Shown piece after piece: positions 25,246 to 34,633 of a stretch of DNA of 64,000 nt. This stretch comes from Meridianimarinicoccus roseus (GTDB lineage Bacteria; Pseudomonadota; Alphaproteobacteria; Rhodobacterales; Rhodobacteraceae), in assembly GCF_003172915.1 (NCBI RefSeq), contig NZ_QGKU01000032.1:124001-188000 (forward strand), in the 5' to 3' direction. The stretch's first letter is position 1. Every line of letters begins with the position of its first letter. The notes under the pieces were generated by a model, which saw only the letters and a list, made by a program, of their open reading frames with translations, did no database searches and was not told where the DNA came from. Both the position numbers and the translations under genes were made by a program.

Positions 25246-26016
25246 ATGTCCGGTCCCAGTTCCTTTCGCGAACCCCTCCTGCCCCTGTTCGAGGGGCAGG
25301 AGTTCATTGCGACGGACCCGAAGGGGCGAAAGCTTCCTTCCTATATCCGGGATCATCGCAAACGCCTGCGCGACCGGTTTCTGACTGGCGGCGCGGCGGC
25401 CATGCCCGACTACGAATTGCTGGAGCTGGTGCTGTTCCGCGCCCTGCCCCGCTGCGACGTCAAGCCGGTGGCGCGTCGCCTGCTGGAAACCTTCGGCGAC
25501 TTCGCCCGCGTCTGCGCCGCGCCGCGCGACCGGTTGATGAAGGTGCGCGGCGTCGGCGATGCCGTTGTGCTGGAATTGAAGATCATCGAAGCCGCGAGCC
25601 ACCGCCTTGCGCGGTCCAAGGTGATGCAGAAGCCCGTGATCTCAAGCTGGGACGCGGTGCTGGACTATTGCCACACCACGATGGCGCATCTCGAACACGA
25701 ACAGTTCCGTGTGCTGTTCCTCGACCGCAAGAACGTGCTGATCGCGGACGAGGAGCAGGCCAAGGGCACGGTGGATCACGTGCCGGTCTATCCGCGCGAG
25801 GTGGTCAAGCGCGCGCTGGAACTGAATGCTTCGGCGCTGATCCTCGTACACAACCACCCGTCGGGCGACCCGACCCCGTCAGAGGCCGACATCACCATGA
25901 CAGAGCGTATTCAAAACGCGGCGCAGGTGCTTGGCCTGACGCTGCATGATCATTTGATCATCGGCAAGTCGCAGGAACTCAGCTTCCGGTCGATGGGTTA
26001 CCTTGCCGATCTGTGA
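25246..26016 (+). CDS. radC: RadC/JAB family protein (UPF0758)
   Basis: A 256-residue protein with an N-terminal helix-hairpin-helix region (MKVRGVGDAVVLELKIIEA) and a C-terminal JAB1/MPN-like metal domain: EVVKRALELNASALILVHNH, then HPSGDPTPSEADITMT, giving the JAMM pattern E...H-x-H...S...D. It was once called a DNA repair protein, but that role is unproven. It ends 8 bp from the convergent lytic transglycosylase gene. Confidence 0.9.
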   Translation: MSGPSSFREPLLPLFEGQEFIATDPKGRKLPSYIRDHRKRLRDRFLTGGAAAMPDYELLELVLFRALPRCDVKPVARRLLETFGDFARVCAAPRDRLMKVRGVGDAVVLELKIIEAASHRLARSKVMQKPVISSWDAVLDYCHTTMAHLEHEQFRVLFLDRKNVLIADEEQAKGTVDHVPVYPREVVKRALELNASALILVHNHPSGDPTPSEADITMTERIQNAAQVLGLTLHDHLIIGKSQELSFRSMGYLADL

Positions 26017-26024
26017 GCGCCAGT

Positions 26025-27329
26025 TCAGCGCAAACGGGCCAGCAGCTCCGCCGAGGCATAGCCGTCCGCCACAAGGCCGACGGCCTGCTGGTAGCGCCGG
26101 ATCGCCGCGATCGTGTCCGGCCCGACGCGCCCGTCGATCCCGTTGGTCGAAAAGCCCTTCGCCGTCAGCCGTTGCTGAAGTTCCGTCTTTTCCGCCATGC
26201 TCAGCGCCCGGTCACCGCGTGGCCAGGGAGCAGTGAAGTCGGGCGCGCCGCCCATCCGCGCGCCAAGATGCCCGACAGCCATCGCGTAGCTGGTGGAGGC
26301 ATTGTAGCTTTTGATCACGTCGAAGTTGCGAAAGGTCAGAAAGGCAGGCCCACGCGCCCCGGCGGGTAGCAGCAGTTGCGCGCGGCCGTGATCGGGCACC
26401 TGCCGCCCGGCCATGTCCCGCACGCCAAGCCGCGTCCAGGCCGCGACGGTCTTTTCGCCGTCCCCCGCAAGCGCGTAGTCGAACCCCTGCGGCAGGCGCA
26501 CTTCGACGCCCCAAGGCTGGCCGGCGGTCCAACCGAAATCCTTCAGATAGGCGGCGGTTGAGGCCAGTGCATCAGACGGATCGTCCGACCAGATATCGCG
26601 CCGCCCGTCGCCGGTGAAGTCCACCGCGTGTTCCAGATACGAGGTCGGCATGAACTGGGTGTGGCCCATCGCGCCGGCCCAGCTTCCGCGCATGGCGCGC
26701 GGACCGATATCGCCGTCCTCGATGATCTTCAGCGCGGCGATCAGCTGTTCCTCGAAAAAGGCTCCGCGGCGGCCGTCGTAGGCAAGCGTAGCCAGCGCCG
26801 CGACCGTGTCTGTGTTGCCGCGGAATCCACCATAGGAGCTTTCCAGTCCCCAGATCGCGACGACAATCTCCCGATCCACGCCATAGCGCCGCTCGATCCG
26901 GTCCAGCGTGGCCGCATGGCGCGACAGCATTGCGCGGCCGGTGCCGATCCGGTTCGACGACACCGCGCTGTCGAGATATTCCCAAAGCTGTTTGCTGAAC
27001 TCCGCCTGGTTGCGGTCCAGCGCTACGATATCGGCATCGTAGCGGATGCCGGTCAGCGCGGCCTTCACCACCTCGAAGGAAATGCCCTGCCGCTGCGCGC
27101 GGCGGGCGAAATCCTGGACCCAGCCGTTGAACCCCGCCGGGCCAAGCGATGCCGTGGTGACGGTTTCGGTCCGAGCGGCTACGGCGGGCCGCAGCAGCGG
27201 GCGCGGCGAGGTCGCGGCGGCCTGTGTGACCGTCACCCGCGCGTCCGGCCGTGGTGTCGGGGCCTGTGCAAGGGCCGGGGCGGCCTGCGCCGCAAGGGCG
27301 ATGGTCAGGGCAGTGGCGATGGGGCGCAT
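26025..27329 (-). CDS. Lytic murein transglycosylase (MltB-like) with peptidoglycan-binding domain
   Basis: A 434-residue periplasmic enzyme that cleaves peptidoglycan glycan strands to 1,6-anhydro ends. Signal peptide ends QAAPALAQA. The catalytic domain has VAIWGLESSYGGFRGNTDTV (catalytic Glu in GLESSYG), SWAGAMGHTQFMPTSYLEHA and GDGRRDIWSDDPSDALASTAAYL, the SLT/MltB type 2 pattern. The C-terminus is a PG_binding_1 domain (LQQRLTAKGFSTNGIDGRVG). The ATG at 27329 gives the signal peptide and has AGGAG upstream, so the longer upstream frame is discarded. Confidence 0.92.
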   Translation of the reverse strand: MRPIATALTIALAAQAAPALAQAPTPRPDARVTVTQAAATSPRPLLRPAVAARTETVTTASLGPAGFNGWVQDFARRAQRQGISFEVVKAALTGIRYDADIVALDRNQAEFSKQLWEYLDSAVSSNRIGTGRAMLSRHAATLDRIERRYGVDREIVVAIWGLESSYGGFRGNTDTVAALATLAYDGRRGAFFEEQLIAALKIIEDGDIGPRAMRGSWAGAMGHTQFMPTSYLEHAVDFTGDGRRDIWSDDPSDALASTAAYLKDFGWTAGQPWGVEVRLPQGFDYALAGDGEKTVAAWTRLGVRDMAGRQVPDHGRAQLLLPAGARGPAFLTFRNFDVIKSYNASTSYAMAVGHLGARMGGAPDFTAPWPRGDRALSMAEKTELQQRLTAKGFSTNGIDGRVGPDTIAAIRRYQQAVGLVADGYASAELLARLR

Positions 27330-27415
27330 AGGGCGAACTCCTGCTCGGGTTGGCCGGGACCTTTGCGGCCCTCGTTTCCGACAGACTACCCGATGCCCGC
27401 GCCTCGGCAAAGGGG

Positions 27416-29695
27416 TCAGCGCCGGGTGCGTGCGACCTTTCGCTTGATCTTGGCCGCCTTCGCCTTGGCCTTGTCGGCCTTGCGCCGCGGCGGTTTCCCG
27501 GTTCGCGACGCGCGCGCACCCCGCGACGGACCGCGCGGCATGGTCGCGCCCTCGACCTCAAGCAGTTCCAGGATGACACCGCCGGTCACCGGCGCGGCCT
27601 CGGCCAGCTTGACGGTCACCACCTGCCCAAGGCCAAGCGTCAGCCCGGTGTCCGACCCCATCAGGGTCTGCGCCTGCGCGTCGTGGTGAAAGAACTCGGA
27701 CCCGAGGCTGCGGATCGGCACCAACCCGTCGGCGCCATTTTCGTCCAGCTTCACGAACAGACCGAAGCGGGTCACGCCCGAGATCCGCCCGGCCATCTCG
27801 TCCCCGATCCGTTCGGACAGGTAGGCGGCGAGATACCGGTCATTTGTATCGCGCTCGGCCAGCATCGACCGGCGTTCGGTATCCGAGATGTGCTTGGCCG
27901 TCGCCTCGATCCGCTCTTCCTCTTCCGCGCTCAGCCCGTCGCGGCCGTCGCCCCAGCCGTGCACCGAGATCAATGCGCGGTGCACCACGAGGTCGGCATA
28001 GCGCCGGATCGGCGAGGTGAAATGCGCGTACTGCCGCAACGCCAGCCCGAAATGACTGAAATTCTCGGGGCTGTAATAGGCCTGCGTCATCGACCGCAGC
28101 GTGCTGAGGTTGATCAACTCGGCCTCGGCGGTACCGGCCGCCTGTTCCAGAAGCCGGTTCAAGTGCCGGGTTTGCAGCACCTGCCCCTTGGCCAGCGTCA
28201 GTCCCGCCGCCTGAGCCGTCTCGCGCAGCGCATCCAGCTTTTCGACGCTGGGTTCCTCGTGCACGCGGTAGAGCAGCGGGCTGCGCTTTGAGGCCAGCGT
28301 TTCGGCGGCGCAGACATTGGCCAGCACCATGCATTCCTCGATCAGGCGGTGTGCGTCGAACCGCGACCGGAACGCGACCGAGGCGACGCGCCCGTCCTCA
28401 CCAAGTTCGATCCTCCGTTCTGGCAGGTCGAGTTCCAGCGGCTGACGACGAGCGCGGGCAGCCTTGAGGGCGCCATAAGCGGCATAAAGCGGGCGGATCA
28501 CCGGATCCAGAAGCGGACCCGCCCGGTCCGACGGCGACCCGTCCATTGCCCCTTGCGCTTCTTCATATGTCAGCGAAGCGGCGGACCGCATGATCCCACG
28601 CACGAAGCGATGGTCGATCTTCTCGCCCTCGGCGTCGATGCGGATGCGCACGGCGATGCAGGGGCGCGGCACACCTTCGTGCAACGAACACAGGTCGCCC
28701 GACAGCCGGTCCGGCAGCATGGGCACGACGCGGTCGGGGAAATAAGTGGAGTTGCCCCGCTTGCGCGCCTCGCGGTCCAGCGCCGATCCCGGCGTGACGT
28801 AATGGGCCACGTCGGCGATGGCGACCCAGATAACGTGGCCGCCGGGGTTTGCGGGGTCTTCGTCGGCATGGGCCAAAACGGCGTCGTCATGGTCGCGCGC
28901 ATCGGCGGGGTCGATGGTGACAAGCGGCAGATCTCGCAGATCCTCGCGCCCGGCAAGGCCCGCGGGTCTGGCGCTGTCGGCTTCCTGCAGCACGGCGTCG
29001 GGAAAACTGTCGGGGATGCCATGTTCGTGGATCGCAATCAACGATACGGCACGCGGTGCGGACGGATCGCCCAGCCGGGCCAGGATGCGCGCCTGCGGCA
29101 AACCCATGCGTGCGCGGGGTCCGGCCTGCTCGGCCTCCACCAGCTCGCCGTCCTGCGCGCCCTGCGTGGCACCGGGCTGCACGATCCACTCCCGGTCGGC
29201 CTTCTTGTCGATCGGCACGATGCGTCCGCCCTCGGCGCTCTTGCGGAATATCCCCAGCAGACGGCGCGGATTTGTGCCGATACGGCGGATCAGCCGCGCC
29301 TCGTAGGTGTAGTCGTCCAGCCCGACATGGGTCAGCCGCGCAAGGATGCGATCGCCCGCCCCAAGCGCGGGCTCCGCCGGGCGGGGAATGTAGAGTACGC
29401 GTGGCACGGCGTCCGCATCGCCGTGCCATTCGAGCGGCCTTGCGTAAAGATCGCCGTCGCCATCGGGCGCGAGCACCTCCAGCACCGATACCGGCGGCAG
29501 GCGGTCCGGGTCGCGGTAGGTCTTGCGCCGTTTCTCCAGCACGCCGTCCGCCTCCAGCCCGCGCAGCACGGATTTCAGCGGGATCCTGTCGGCGCCCTTG
29601 ATGCCGAAGGCCCGGGCGATGTCGCGCTTGGAGGTTTGGGTCGGGTTGTCGGAAATCCAGGCGAGGATTTCCTCCTTGGTGGGGATACGTGCCAT
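27416..29695 (-). CDS. rnr: Ribonuclease R
   Basis: A 759-residue RNase II/RNB-family 3'-5' exonuclease that degrades structured RNA. An N-terminal winged helix (EEILAWISDNPTQTSKRDIA) and cold-shock domains precede the RNB core with VTIDPADARDHDDAVLAH (catalytic Asp cluster) and the late LRQYAHFTSPIRRYADLVVH. An S1 domain (GRISGVTRFGLFVKLDENGA) follows, then a Lys/Arg-rich tail (KADKAKAKAAKIKRKVA). The ATG at 29695 is preferred to an in-frame GTG at 29704 because GGTGAAGGG lies before it. Confidence 0.95.
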   Translation of the reverse strand: MARIPTKEEILAWISDNPTQTSKRDIARAFGIKGADRIPLKSVLRGLEADGVLEKRRKTYRDPDRLPPVSVLEVLAPDGDGDLYARPLEWHGDADAVPRVLYIPRPAEPALGAGDRILARLTHVGLDDYTYEARLIRRIGTNPRRLLGIFRKSAEGGRIVPIDKKADREWIVQPGATQGAQDGELVEAEQAGPRARMGLPQARILARLGDPSAPRAVSLIAIHEHGIPDSFPDAVLQEADSARPAGLAGREDLRDLPLVTIDPADARDHDDAVLAHADEDPANPGGHVIWVAIADVAHYVTPGSALDREARKRGNSTYFPDRVVPMLPDRLSGDLCSLHEGVPRPCIAVRIRIDAEGEKIDHRFVRGIMRSAASLTYEEAQGAMDGSPSDRAGPLLDPVIRPLYAAYGALKAARARRQPLELDLPERRIELGEDGRVASVAFRSRFDAHRLIEECMVLANVCAAETLASKRSPLLYRVHEEPSVEKLDALRETAQAAGLTLAKGQVLQTRHLNRLLEQAAGTAEAELINLSTLRSMTQAYYSPENFSHFGLALRQYAHFTSPIRRYADLVVHRALISVHGWGDGRDGLSAEEEERIEATAKHISDTERRSMLAERDTNDRYLAAYLSERIGDEMAGRISGVTRFGLFVKLDENGADGLVPIRSLGSEFFHHDAQAQTLMGSDTGLTLGLGQVVTVKLAEAAPVTGGVILELLEVEGATMPRGPSRGARASRTGKPPRRKADKAKAKAAKIKRKVARTRR

Positions 29696-29795
29696 GCCCT
29701 TCACCTAGCACGGCGCAGGAGGAGCGTCATGCGCGAAAGCGGCAGCGGCGCGGCGCGAACGGTTGACGCCACCCCCCAGCCTCTTCGCGCCGGGT

Positions 29796-29817
29796 GCAGG
29801 CGGGTCAGCCCGCCTGC
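29796..29817. repeat. Strong hairpin between dapE and rnr
   Basis: GCAGGCGGG / CCCGCCTGC, a perfect 9-bp stem with a 4-nt loop, lies 66 bp past the dapE stop and about 100 bp before rnr. There is no T-run on either side, so it is at best a weak or Rho-assisted terminator. The surrounding 29696-29882 shows no gene. Confidence 0.5.
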
Positions 29818-29882
29818 CGCGCCGGGCGGAAAGAGACCTCGGCAGATGTCGAAGACGGACCGGAGCGCCTTAGCGACGAGTC

Positions 29883-31043
29883 CTACGCTGCGAAATAGGC
29901 GGCAAGCACACGGGCATAGACCGCCTTCAGCGCGTGGATCTGCGCCAGTTCGACCCTTTCGTCCACCTGGTGCATGGATTGCCCCACAAGCCCGAATTCC
30001 ACCACGGGGCAGTGGGTGCGCATGAACCGCGCGTCTGACGTGCCGCCCGAGGTAGACAGCACTGGCACCACCCCGGTCTCGGCCTGGACTGCCTTGGCCA
30101 CAAGGTCGCTCAGTGCCCCCGGTGGAGTGATGAAGCTTTCGCCCGAAACCTTGACGCTGACCTCGATCCCTATGCCGGTGTCCTGCGCGACCTGCGCCGC
30201 CTGTGCCTCCAGCCAAGCGATCAGAGTGTCCGACCGGTGCGTGTCGTTGAAGCGGATATTCACCGTCGCGGTCGCGCGCGCCGGGATCACGTTGTTTGCC
30301 GGATTGCCCACGTCGAAAGTGGTCACCGCCAGCGTCGAGGGGTCGAAATGGTCGGTGCCGCTGTCCAGTTCGGCGGCCGACAGGCGGTCCACAAGGCGGG
30401 CCAGCGCCGGAACCGGGTTCTTCGCCCGGTGGGGATAGGCCGAATGGCCCTGCACCCCGGTCGCGGCGAAATAGGCTGTCAGCGATCCGCGGCGGCCTAT
30501 CTTGATCATCTCGCCGAACCGCTCCGGACAGGTCGGCTCTCCCACAAGGCAGACCGACATGCGTTCGTCCGCGCGCACCATCCAGTCGAGGATCGCGGCG
30601 GTGCCGTCGATCCCGTCGCCCTCCTCGTCCCCGGTCACGGTGATGACCACCGCTCCGTCGGGTGGCGTGTCGCGCACGAAATCCACCGCCGCGGCGACAA
30701 AAGCCGCAACCCCGGATTTCATGTCGCAGGCTCCGCGCCCCATCAGCCAGCCATCGCGGATCTCGGCACCGAACGGGTCGCAGGACCACGCAGACACGTC
30801 GCCGACCGGCACCACATCGGTGTGCCCGTTGAAGCCGAAGCTGCGCGGGTGGTCTTTCGCACCCCAGCGCGCGTACAGGTTGGCGACCCCCCCACGATCA
30901 GTGCGCGTGCACTCGAACCCGGCCGCCGACAACAACTCTTCCAGAAGCGTCAGTGCGCCGCCCTCCTCGGGCGTGACGGAGGGGCAGCGCACCAGCCGCG
31001 CGGTCAGCTCGGCGGGGTCGATGGCTGGGGAAAGGGCGGGCAT
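29883..31043 (-). CDS. dapE: Succinyl-diaminopimelate desuccinylase
   Basis: A 386-residue M20-family zinc amidohydrolase of the succinylase branch of lysine/diaminopimelate synthesis. [15 protein letters not shown] is the DapE opening. Zinc ligands are in [21 protein letters not shown] and [13 protein letters not shown] (EEGD), with [12 protein letters not shown] and a late [10 protein letters not shown]. The ATG at 31043 has AAAGGACC upstream; an in-frame ATG at 31064 has none. It forms a cluster with dapD at 31.5 kb. Confidence 0.94.
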   Translation of the reverse strand: MPALSPAIDPAELTARLVRCPSVTPEEGGALTLLEELLSAAGFECTRTDRGGVANLYARWGAKDHPRSFGFNGHTDVVPVGDVSAWSCDPFGAEIRDGWLMGRGACDMKSGVAAFVAAAVDFVRDTPPDGAVVITVTGDEEGDGIDGTAAILDWMVRADERMSVCLVGEPTCPERFGEMIKIGRRGSLTAYFAATGVQGHSAYPHRAKNPVPALARLVDRLSAAELDSGTDHFDPSTLAVTTFDVGNPANNVIPARATATVNIRFNDTHRSDTLIAWLEAQAAQVAQDTGIGIEVSVKVSGESFITPPGALSDLVAKAVQAETGVVPVLSTSGGTSDARFMRTHCPVVEFGLVGQSMHQVDERVELAQIHALKAVYARVLAAYFAA

Positions 31044-31120
31044 GGCGGTCTGGTCCTTTGTCATTGCGAAGGCCTAGCCCGCGGCGCGGAGCGGCGCAAC
31101 GCGGGTCTGGCGCGCCAGAC

Positions 31121-31462
31121 TCATGCCTCCGAAAAGAATGGCGTCAGCTGCGCGACAACGACTGCGTTCTCGTCCAGCGCGCGGGCCATCATGCCGCGCT
31201 CGTCCTCGTCGATGTCATGGCCCTGCGCGATCCGCTCTTCCAGCGTGCCGTAACCGGTTACGTCCAGCGGTGCGAGATCGGCCTGCTTCAGCACGGCCAC
31301 AGTCTCACGCACGGCCTCCGCCTCATCCACGCCCGAGGCGTAGACCATCAGCGCTGCGCCGGTCGCCCCCTCGGGCAGCCCGTCGCCCTGCTTGCGGCCG
31401 ACCTGAACCAGCAGTGTATAGACCTGCTGACGCGAGGCGGGTTTTCCGGGGCGGTCCGTCAT
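31121..31462 (-). CDS. Conserved hypothetical protein between dapE and dapD
   Basis: A 113-residue soluble protein with no signal peptide or membrane segment. It begins MTDRPGKPASRQQVYTLLVQ and reads as an alpha/beta fold (LMVYASGVDEAEAVRETVAV, LDVTGYGTLEERIAQ) with an acidic DIDEDERG loop and a hydrophobic C-terminus. AAGGGACAG lies before the ATG. I do not recognise the family. Same-strand position between dapE and dapD suggests cotranscription, not a lysine role in itself. Confidence 0.75.
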   Translation of the reverse strand: MTDRPGKPASRQQVYTLLVQVGRKQGDGLPEGATGAALMVYASGVDEAEAVRETVAVLKQADLAPLDVTGYGTLEERIAQGHDIDEDERGMMARALDENAVVVAQLTPFFSEA

Positions 31463-31547
31463 GGTCTGTCCCTTGTTTGCAGGCGGTCACGTCCGATTTG
31501 CGGGGCGAGCACCCCGGCAGCCATTCCCGGCACGGCGGCGGCGGGCG

Positions 31548-32375
31548 TCAGTCGCGCAGCAACTCGTTGATCGAGGTCTTGGACCGGGTCTGCGCGTCCA
31601 CGCGCTTCACGATCACCGCGCAATAAAGGTTCACGCCGTTCTTGCTGGGCATCGACCCTGCCACCACGACCGACCCGCTGGGCACTTCACCATACATCAC
31701 CGCGCCGGTTTCGCGGTCGACGATCTTTGTGGACTGGCCGATGAACACGCCCATGCCCAGCACCGACCCCTCGCGCACGATACAGCCTTCGACCACCTCG
31801 GACCGCGCACCGATGAAGCAGTTATCCTCGATGATGGTGGGGCCGGCCTGCATCGGCTCCAGTACGCCGCCGATCCCGACGCCGCCCGACAGGTGGACGT
31901 TCTTGCCGATCTGCGCGCAGGAGCCGACCGTCGCCCAGGTGTCCACCATCGTGCCGCTGTCGACATAGGCGCCGAGGTTCACGAATGACGGCATAAGCAC
32001 CACGCCGGGTGCGATATAGGCCGACTTGCGCACGACGCAGTTGGGCACGGCGCGAAAGCCGGCTTCCTTCCAGTCCTTCTTTTTCCAGTCGGCGAACTTG
32101 CTGTCCACCTTGTCCCACCAGCCGCCGCCCTGCGGCCCGCCGGCATGCTTTTCCATGTCCTTGATCCGGAAGCCCAGCAGCACCGCTTTCTTGGCCCACT
32201 GGTTCACCGTCCACACGCCATCCGCGCCGGGCTCGGCGACACGAAGCTCGCCACCGTCCAGCGCCTCGAGCGTCGCTTCGATCGCGTCGCGCGTCTCGCC
32301 GCGAGTTTCGGGCGTGATCGTGTCGCGCGACTCCCAGGCGGTTTCGATGGCGGTTTCAAGCGCGGCGTTGGACAT
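31548..32375 (-). CDS. dapD: Tetrahydrodipicolinate N-succinyltransferase
   Basis: A 275-residue trimeric left-handed beta-helix enzyme adding succinyl to tetrahydrodipicolinate. The N-terminal helical domain ([20 protein letters not shown]) is followed by hexapeptide repeats: [41 protein letters not shown] and [16 protein letters not shown], then [20 protein letters not shown]. Matches the standard DapD length. Paired with dapE in the same pathway. Confidence 0.96.
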   Translation of the reverse strand: MSNAALETAIETAWESRDTITPETRGETRDAIEATLEALDGGELRVAEPGADGVWTVNQWAKKAVLLGFRIKDMEKHAGGPQGGGWWDKVDSKFADWKKKDWKEAGFRAVPNCVVRKSAYIAPGVVLMPSFVNLGAYVDSGTMVDTWATVGSCAQIGKNVHLSGGVGIGGVLEPMQAGPTIIEDNCFIGARSEVVEGCIVREGSVLGMGVFIGQSTKIVDRETGAVMYGEVPSGSVVVAGSMPSKNGVNLYCAVIVKRVDAQTRSKTSINELLRD

Positions 32376-32463
32376 GGGAGGTTTCCTCTGGTTTGCGGCT
32401 GCCGGAGGCTATAGTCCCAAGGGACACGCCACGCAATGCCGCCAACACCCGGAGGCCCCCCGC

Positions 32464-33291
32464 ATGACCGACCCGCGCAGACCCGCCGGCGCCCACCCGC
32501 TGCCCGAGGCGCGCGCCGACATGGAACGCGCGCGACACATCCCCGACACGCCGCAGACCCGGTCGCCGACCCACCGCCTGGCGTTCACGGACACCGACTT
32601 CCTGTCGCGCCAGGACATGCGCCCGGTGCGGCTGCAACTGGAACTGCTGAAGGCGCATCTGACGCTGGACGAGGCCGGCATCCGGTCCACTGTTGTCATG
32701 TTCGGCGGCGCGCGCATCCCGGCACCGGGCGCGGCAGCGGGCGCGCATCCGGGTCTGGCCGCGCTGACCGGCTACTACGACGAGGCGCGCGCCTTCGCGC
32801 GGCAAATCACCCTGCGCAGTATCGCTGGCGGTGGCGGCGAGAATGTCATCGTCACCGGCGGCGGGCCCGGCGTAATGGAGGCGGGCAACCGCGGCGCCGA
32901 GGACGCCGGCGGACGATCCATCGGGCTGAACATCGTTCTGCCGCACGAACAAGCCCCCAACCCGTTCGTCACGCCGGAATTATCCTTCAACTTCCATTAC
33001 TTCGCCGTCCGCAAGATGCACTTCCTGATGCGCGCGAGCGCAATCACCGTATTTCCCGGCGGGTTCGGCACGCTGGACGAGTTGTTCGAGGCGCTGACCC
33101 TGATCCAGACCGGCCGAATGTCACGCGTACCGATCCTTTTGTTCGGCGAAAGCTTCTGGCGCGGCATCATCAATTGGGAAGCGCTGGCGGACAGCGGCAC
33201 GATCCACGCAGAGGATCTTGGCCTTTTCCGCTTCGTCGAAACAGCCGACGAAGCGATGGCCGCGCTCGATGCGGACGGCTTCCCGTTCTGA
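32464..33291 (+). CDS. LOG family protein (cytokinin riboside 5'-monophosphate phosphoribohydrolase-like)
   Basis: A 275-residue Rossmann-type protein of the LOG/TIGR00730 group. The two diagnostic loops are VTGGGPGVMEAGNRGAEDAG and VFPGGFGTLDELFE (PGGxGTxxE). The N-terminal 90 residues are the longer extension of the bacterial LOG type that lies outside the core. Members hydrolyse nucleoside 5'-monophosphates such as cytokinin ribosides or AMP. It is divergent from dapD; ATG at 32464 is chosen by the lack of homology upstream. Confidence 0.85.
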   Translation: MTDPRRPAGAHPLPEARADMERARHIPDTPQTRSPTHRLAFTDTDFLSRQDMRPVRLQLELLKAHLTLDEAGIRSTVVMFGGARIPAPGAAAGAHPGLAALTGYYDEARAFARQITLRSIAGGGGENVIVTGGGPGVMEAGNRGAEDAGGRSIGLNIVLPHEQAPNPFVTPELSFNFHYFAVRKMHFLMRASAITVFPGGFGTLDELFEALTLIQTGRMSRVPILLFGESFWRGIINWEALADSGTIHAEDLGLFRFVETADEAMAALDADGFPF

Positions 33292-33316
33292 CACCGGGCC
33301 TGCGGCGCCGACCGGA

Positions 33317-33658
33317 TCAGGCGTAGACGTCAGCGCGGCCGAAATGAACGACCAGCAGGTAGTATAACACGGCGCGAAACTTGTTCCGTTCGCTGCGCCC
33401 GTAGGTGTCCAGCGCCGCTGCGATCCCCTCGTCCAGGTGCGGGCCATCCGCCAGCCCCAGTTTGCCGATCAGGAAGTTCTTGCGCACCGTTTCAAGTTCG
33501 GACGGGTCAGTACCCGCGACGGTGCTGCTGTCTGCGTTGTAGATCGTCGGCCCCAGTCCGATCGTGACCTTGGTCAAAAGGTCCATGTCCGGTTCCACCC
33601 CACACTTGTCCTTAAGGTCAGCGGCATATTGAGCGATCAGGTCGTCGCGCTTGCTCAT
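33317..33658 (-). CDS. DUF2853 family protein
   Basis: A 113-residue, mostly helical, acidic cytoplasmic protein. [40 protein letters not shown] and [17 protein letters not shown] match the DUF2853 pattern, and [14 protein letters not shown] closes it. Function unknown. It is convergent with the LOG gene (25 bp between stops) and stands alone. Confidence 0.75.
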   Translation of the reverse strand: MSKRDDLIAQYAADLKDKCGVEPDMDLLTKVTIGLGPTIYNADSSTVAGTDPSELETVRKNFLIGKLGLADGPHLDEGIAAALDTYGRSERNKFRAVLYYLLVVHFGRADVYA

Positions 33659-33833
33659 GTTTCGGCTCCCTCACGTCATGGCGCCCCGCGCGCCTTCCCC
33701 AAGGTCAGCACGGCGCCGCGCCCAAGGCAACCGCAAAGGCGACGCTCACGCCCGCTCAATGCTTTGTGACACCGGCGGCCCGGCGATTGCGGGAACCACG
33801 CCACAGGCGCATGCTCGCACTGGAGGTACTGCC

Positions 33834-34502
33834 ATGATGGAACGTTTGTCCGCCCTGAAACCCCTGATGCTGGGGATCGCCATCGTCGCGGGCTTTGCGC
33901 TGCGCGCCGGACCTTTGCACGCCGCCGAGTCGGAACAGGCGCTTCTGGCGGGGGGGTGCTTCTGGTGCGTCGAGGCCGACTTCGAGAAGCTGCCCGGTGT
34001 GATCGAGGCTGTGTCGGGTTTCGCCGGCGGCAGCGTCGAGAACCCGACCTACAGGCAGGTCGTGCGCGGCGGCACCGGGCATATCGAAACAGTGCGCATC
34101 ACCTTCGACCCCGACAGGATCGGCTATGACGACATCCTGCATACCTTCCTGCGCAGCATCGACCCGTTCGACGACGGCGGGCAGTTCTGCGATCGGGGTC
34201 ATACCTACACACCCGCAATCTTCGCGCTGTCGGACCGCCAAAAGGTGCAGGCCGAGGCCGCGCTGGCGGAGGCGGCGGAGGATCTGGGCCGCAACACGCG
34301 CGTTTCACTGCGCGACACTGCCGTGTTCTATGCCGCCGACGCCTACCACCAGGATTACTACAAGTCGCAGGACCTGATCCTGACCCGCTTCGGCCCGCAG
34401 ACCAAGGCCGCCGCCTACGAGAAGTATCGCGCCGCCTGCGGCCGCGACGACCGGATCCGCCGGATCTGGGGAGCGCAGGCCGCGCCGTTCATCGGTGGCT
34501 GA
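33834..34502 (+). CDS. msrA: Peptide methionine (S)-S-oxide reductase MsrA, with signal peptide
   Basis: A 222-residue protein. Residues 1-30 form a signal peptide ending PLHAAE, so it acts in the periplasm. The catalytic motif is [11 protein letters not shown] with Cys 42; [31 protein letters not shown] and [11 protein letters not shown] are MsrA hallmarks, and Tyr/Asp residues of the site follow. GGAGG precedes the ATG. It repairs oxidised methionines of exported proteins. No MsrB is adjacent. Confidence 0.92.
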   Translation: MMERLSALKPLMLGIAIVAGFALRAGPLHAAESEQALLAGGCFWCVEADFEKLPGVIEAVSGFAGGSVENPTYRQVVRGGTGHIETVRITFDPDRIGYDDILHTFLRSIDPFDDGGQFCDRGHTYTPAIFALSDRQKVQAEAALAEAAEDLGRNTRVSLRDTAVFYAADAYHQDYYKSQDLILTRFGPQTKAAAYEKYRAACGRDDRIRRIWGAQAAPFIGG

Positions 34503-34633
34503 CTGCAGAAAAAGCGGCAATCTTTCGCCGAAATGGGCCACATTGCTTCGTGGTTAACCCTTGCGGTCGCGTTTTGGCCGAAGGCTTGCAGAAGCATTTC
34601 GAAACAGGCGCGTACCGATCTGAAAGGTTCTTT

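Noticed and set aside
25258-25290. GTTC-N7-GAAC in the radC 5' region as a LexA box
   Set aside because: The group's LexA box is a direct repeat GTTC-N7-GTTC; this one is inverted and lies in codons.
29705-29882. A plus-strand frame continuing between rnr and dapE
   Set aside because: Arg/Pro-rich, no ribosome-binding site, and the region is dominated by a hairpin.
28349-30025. A 558-codon plus-strand frame opposite rnr
   Set aside because: Antisense shadow of a gene with full RNase R domains.
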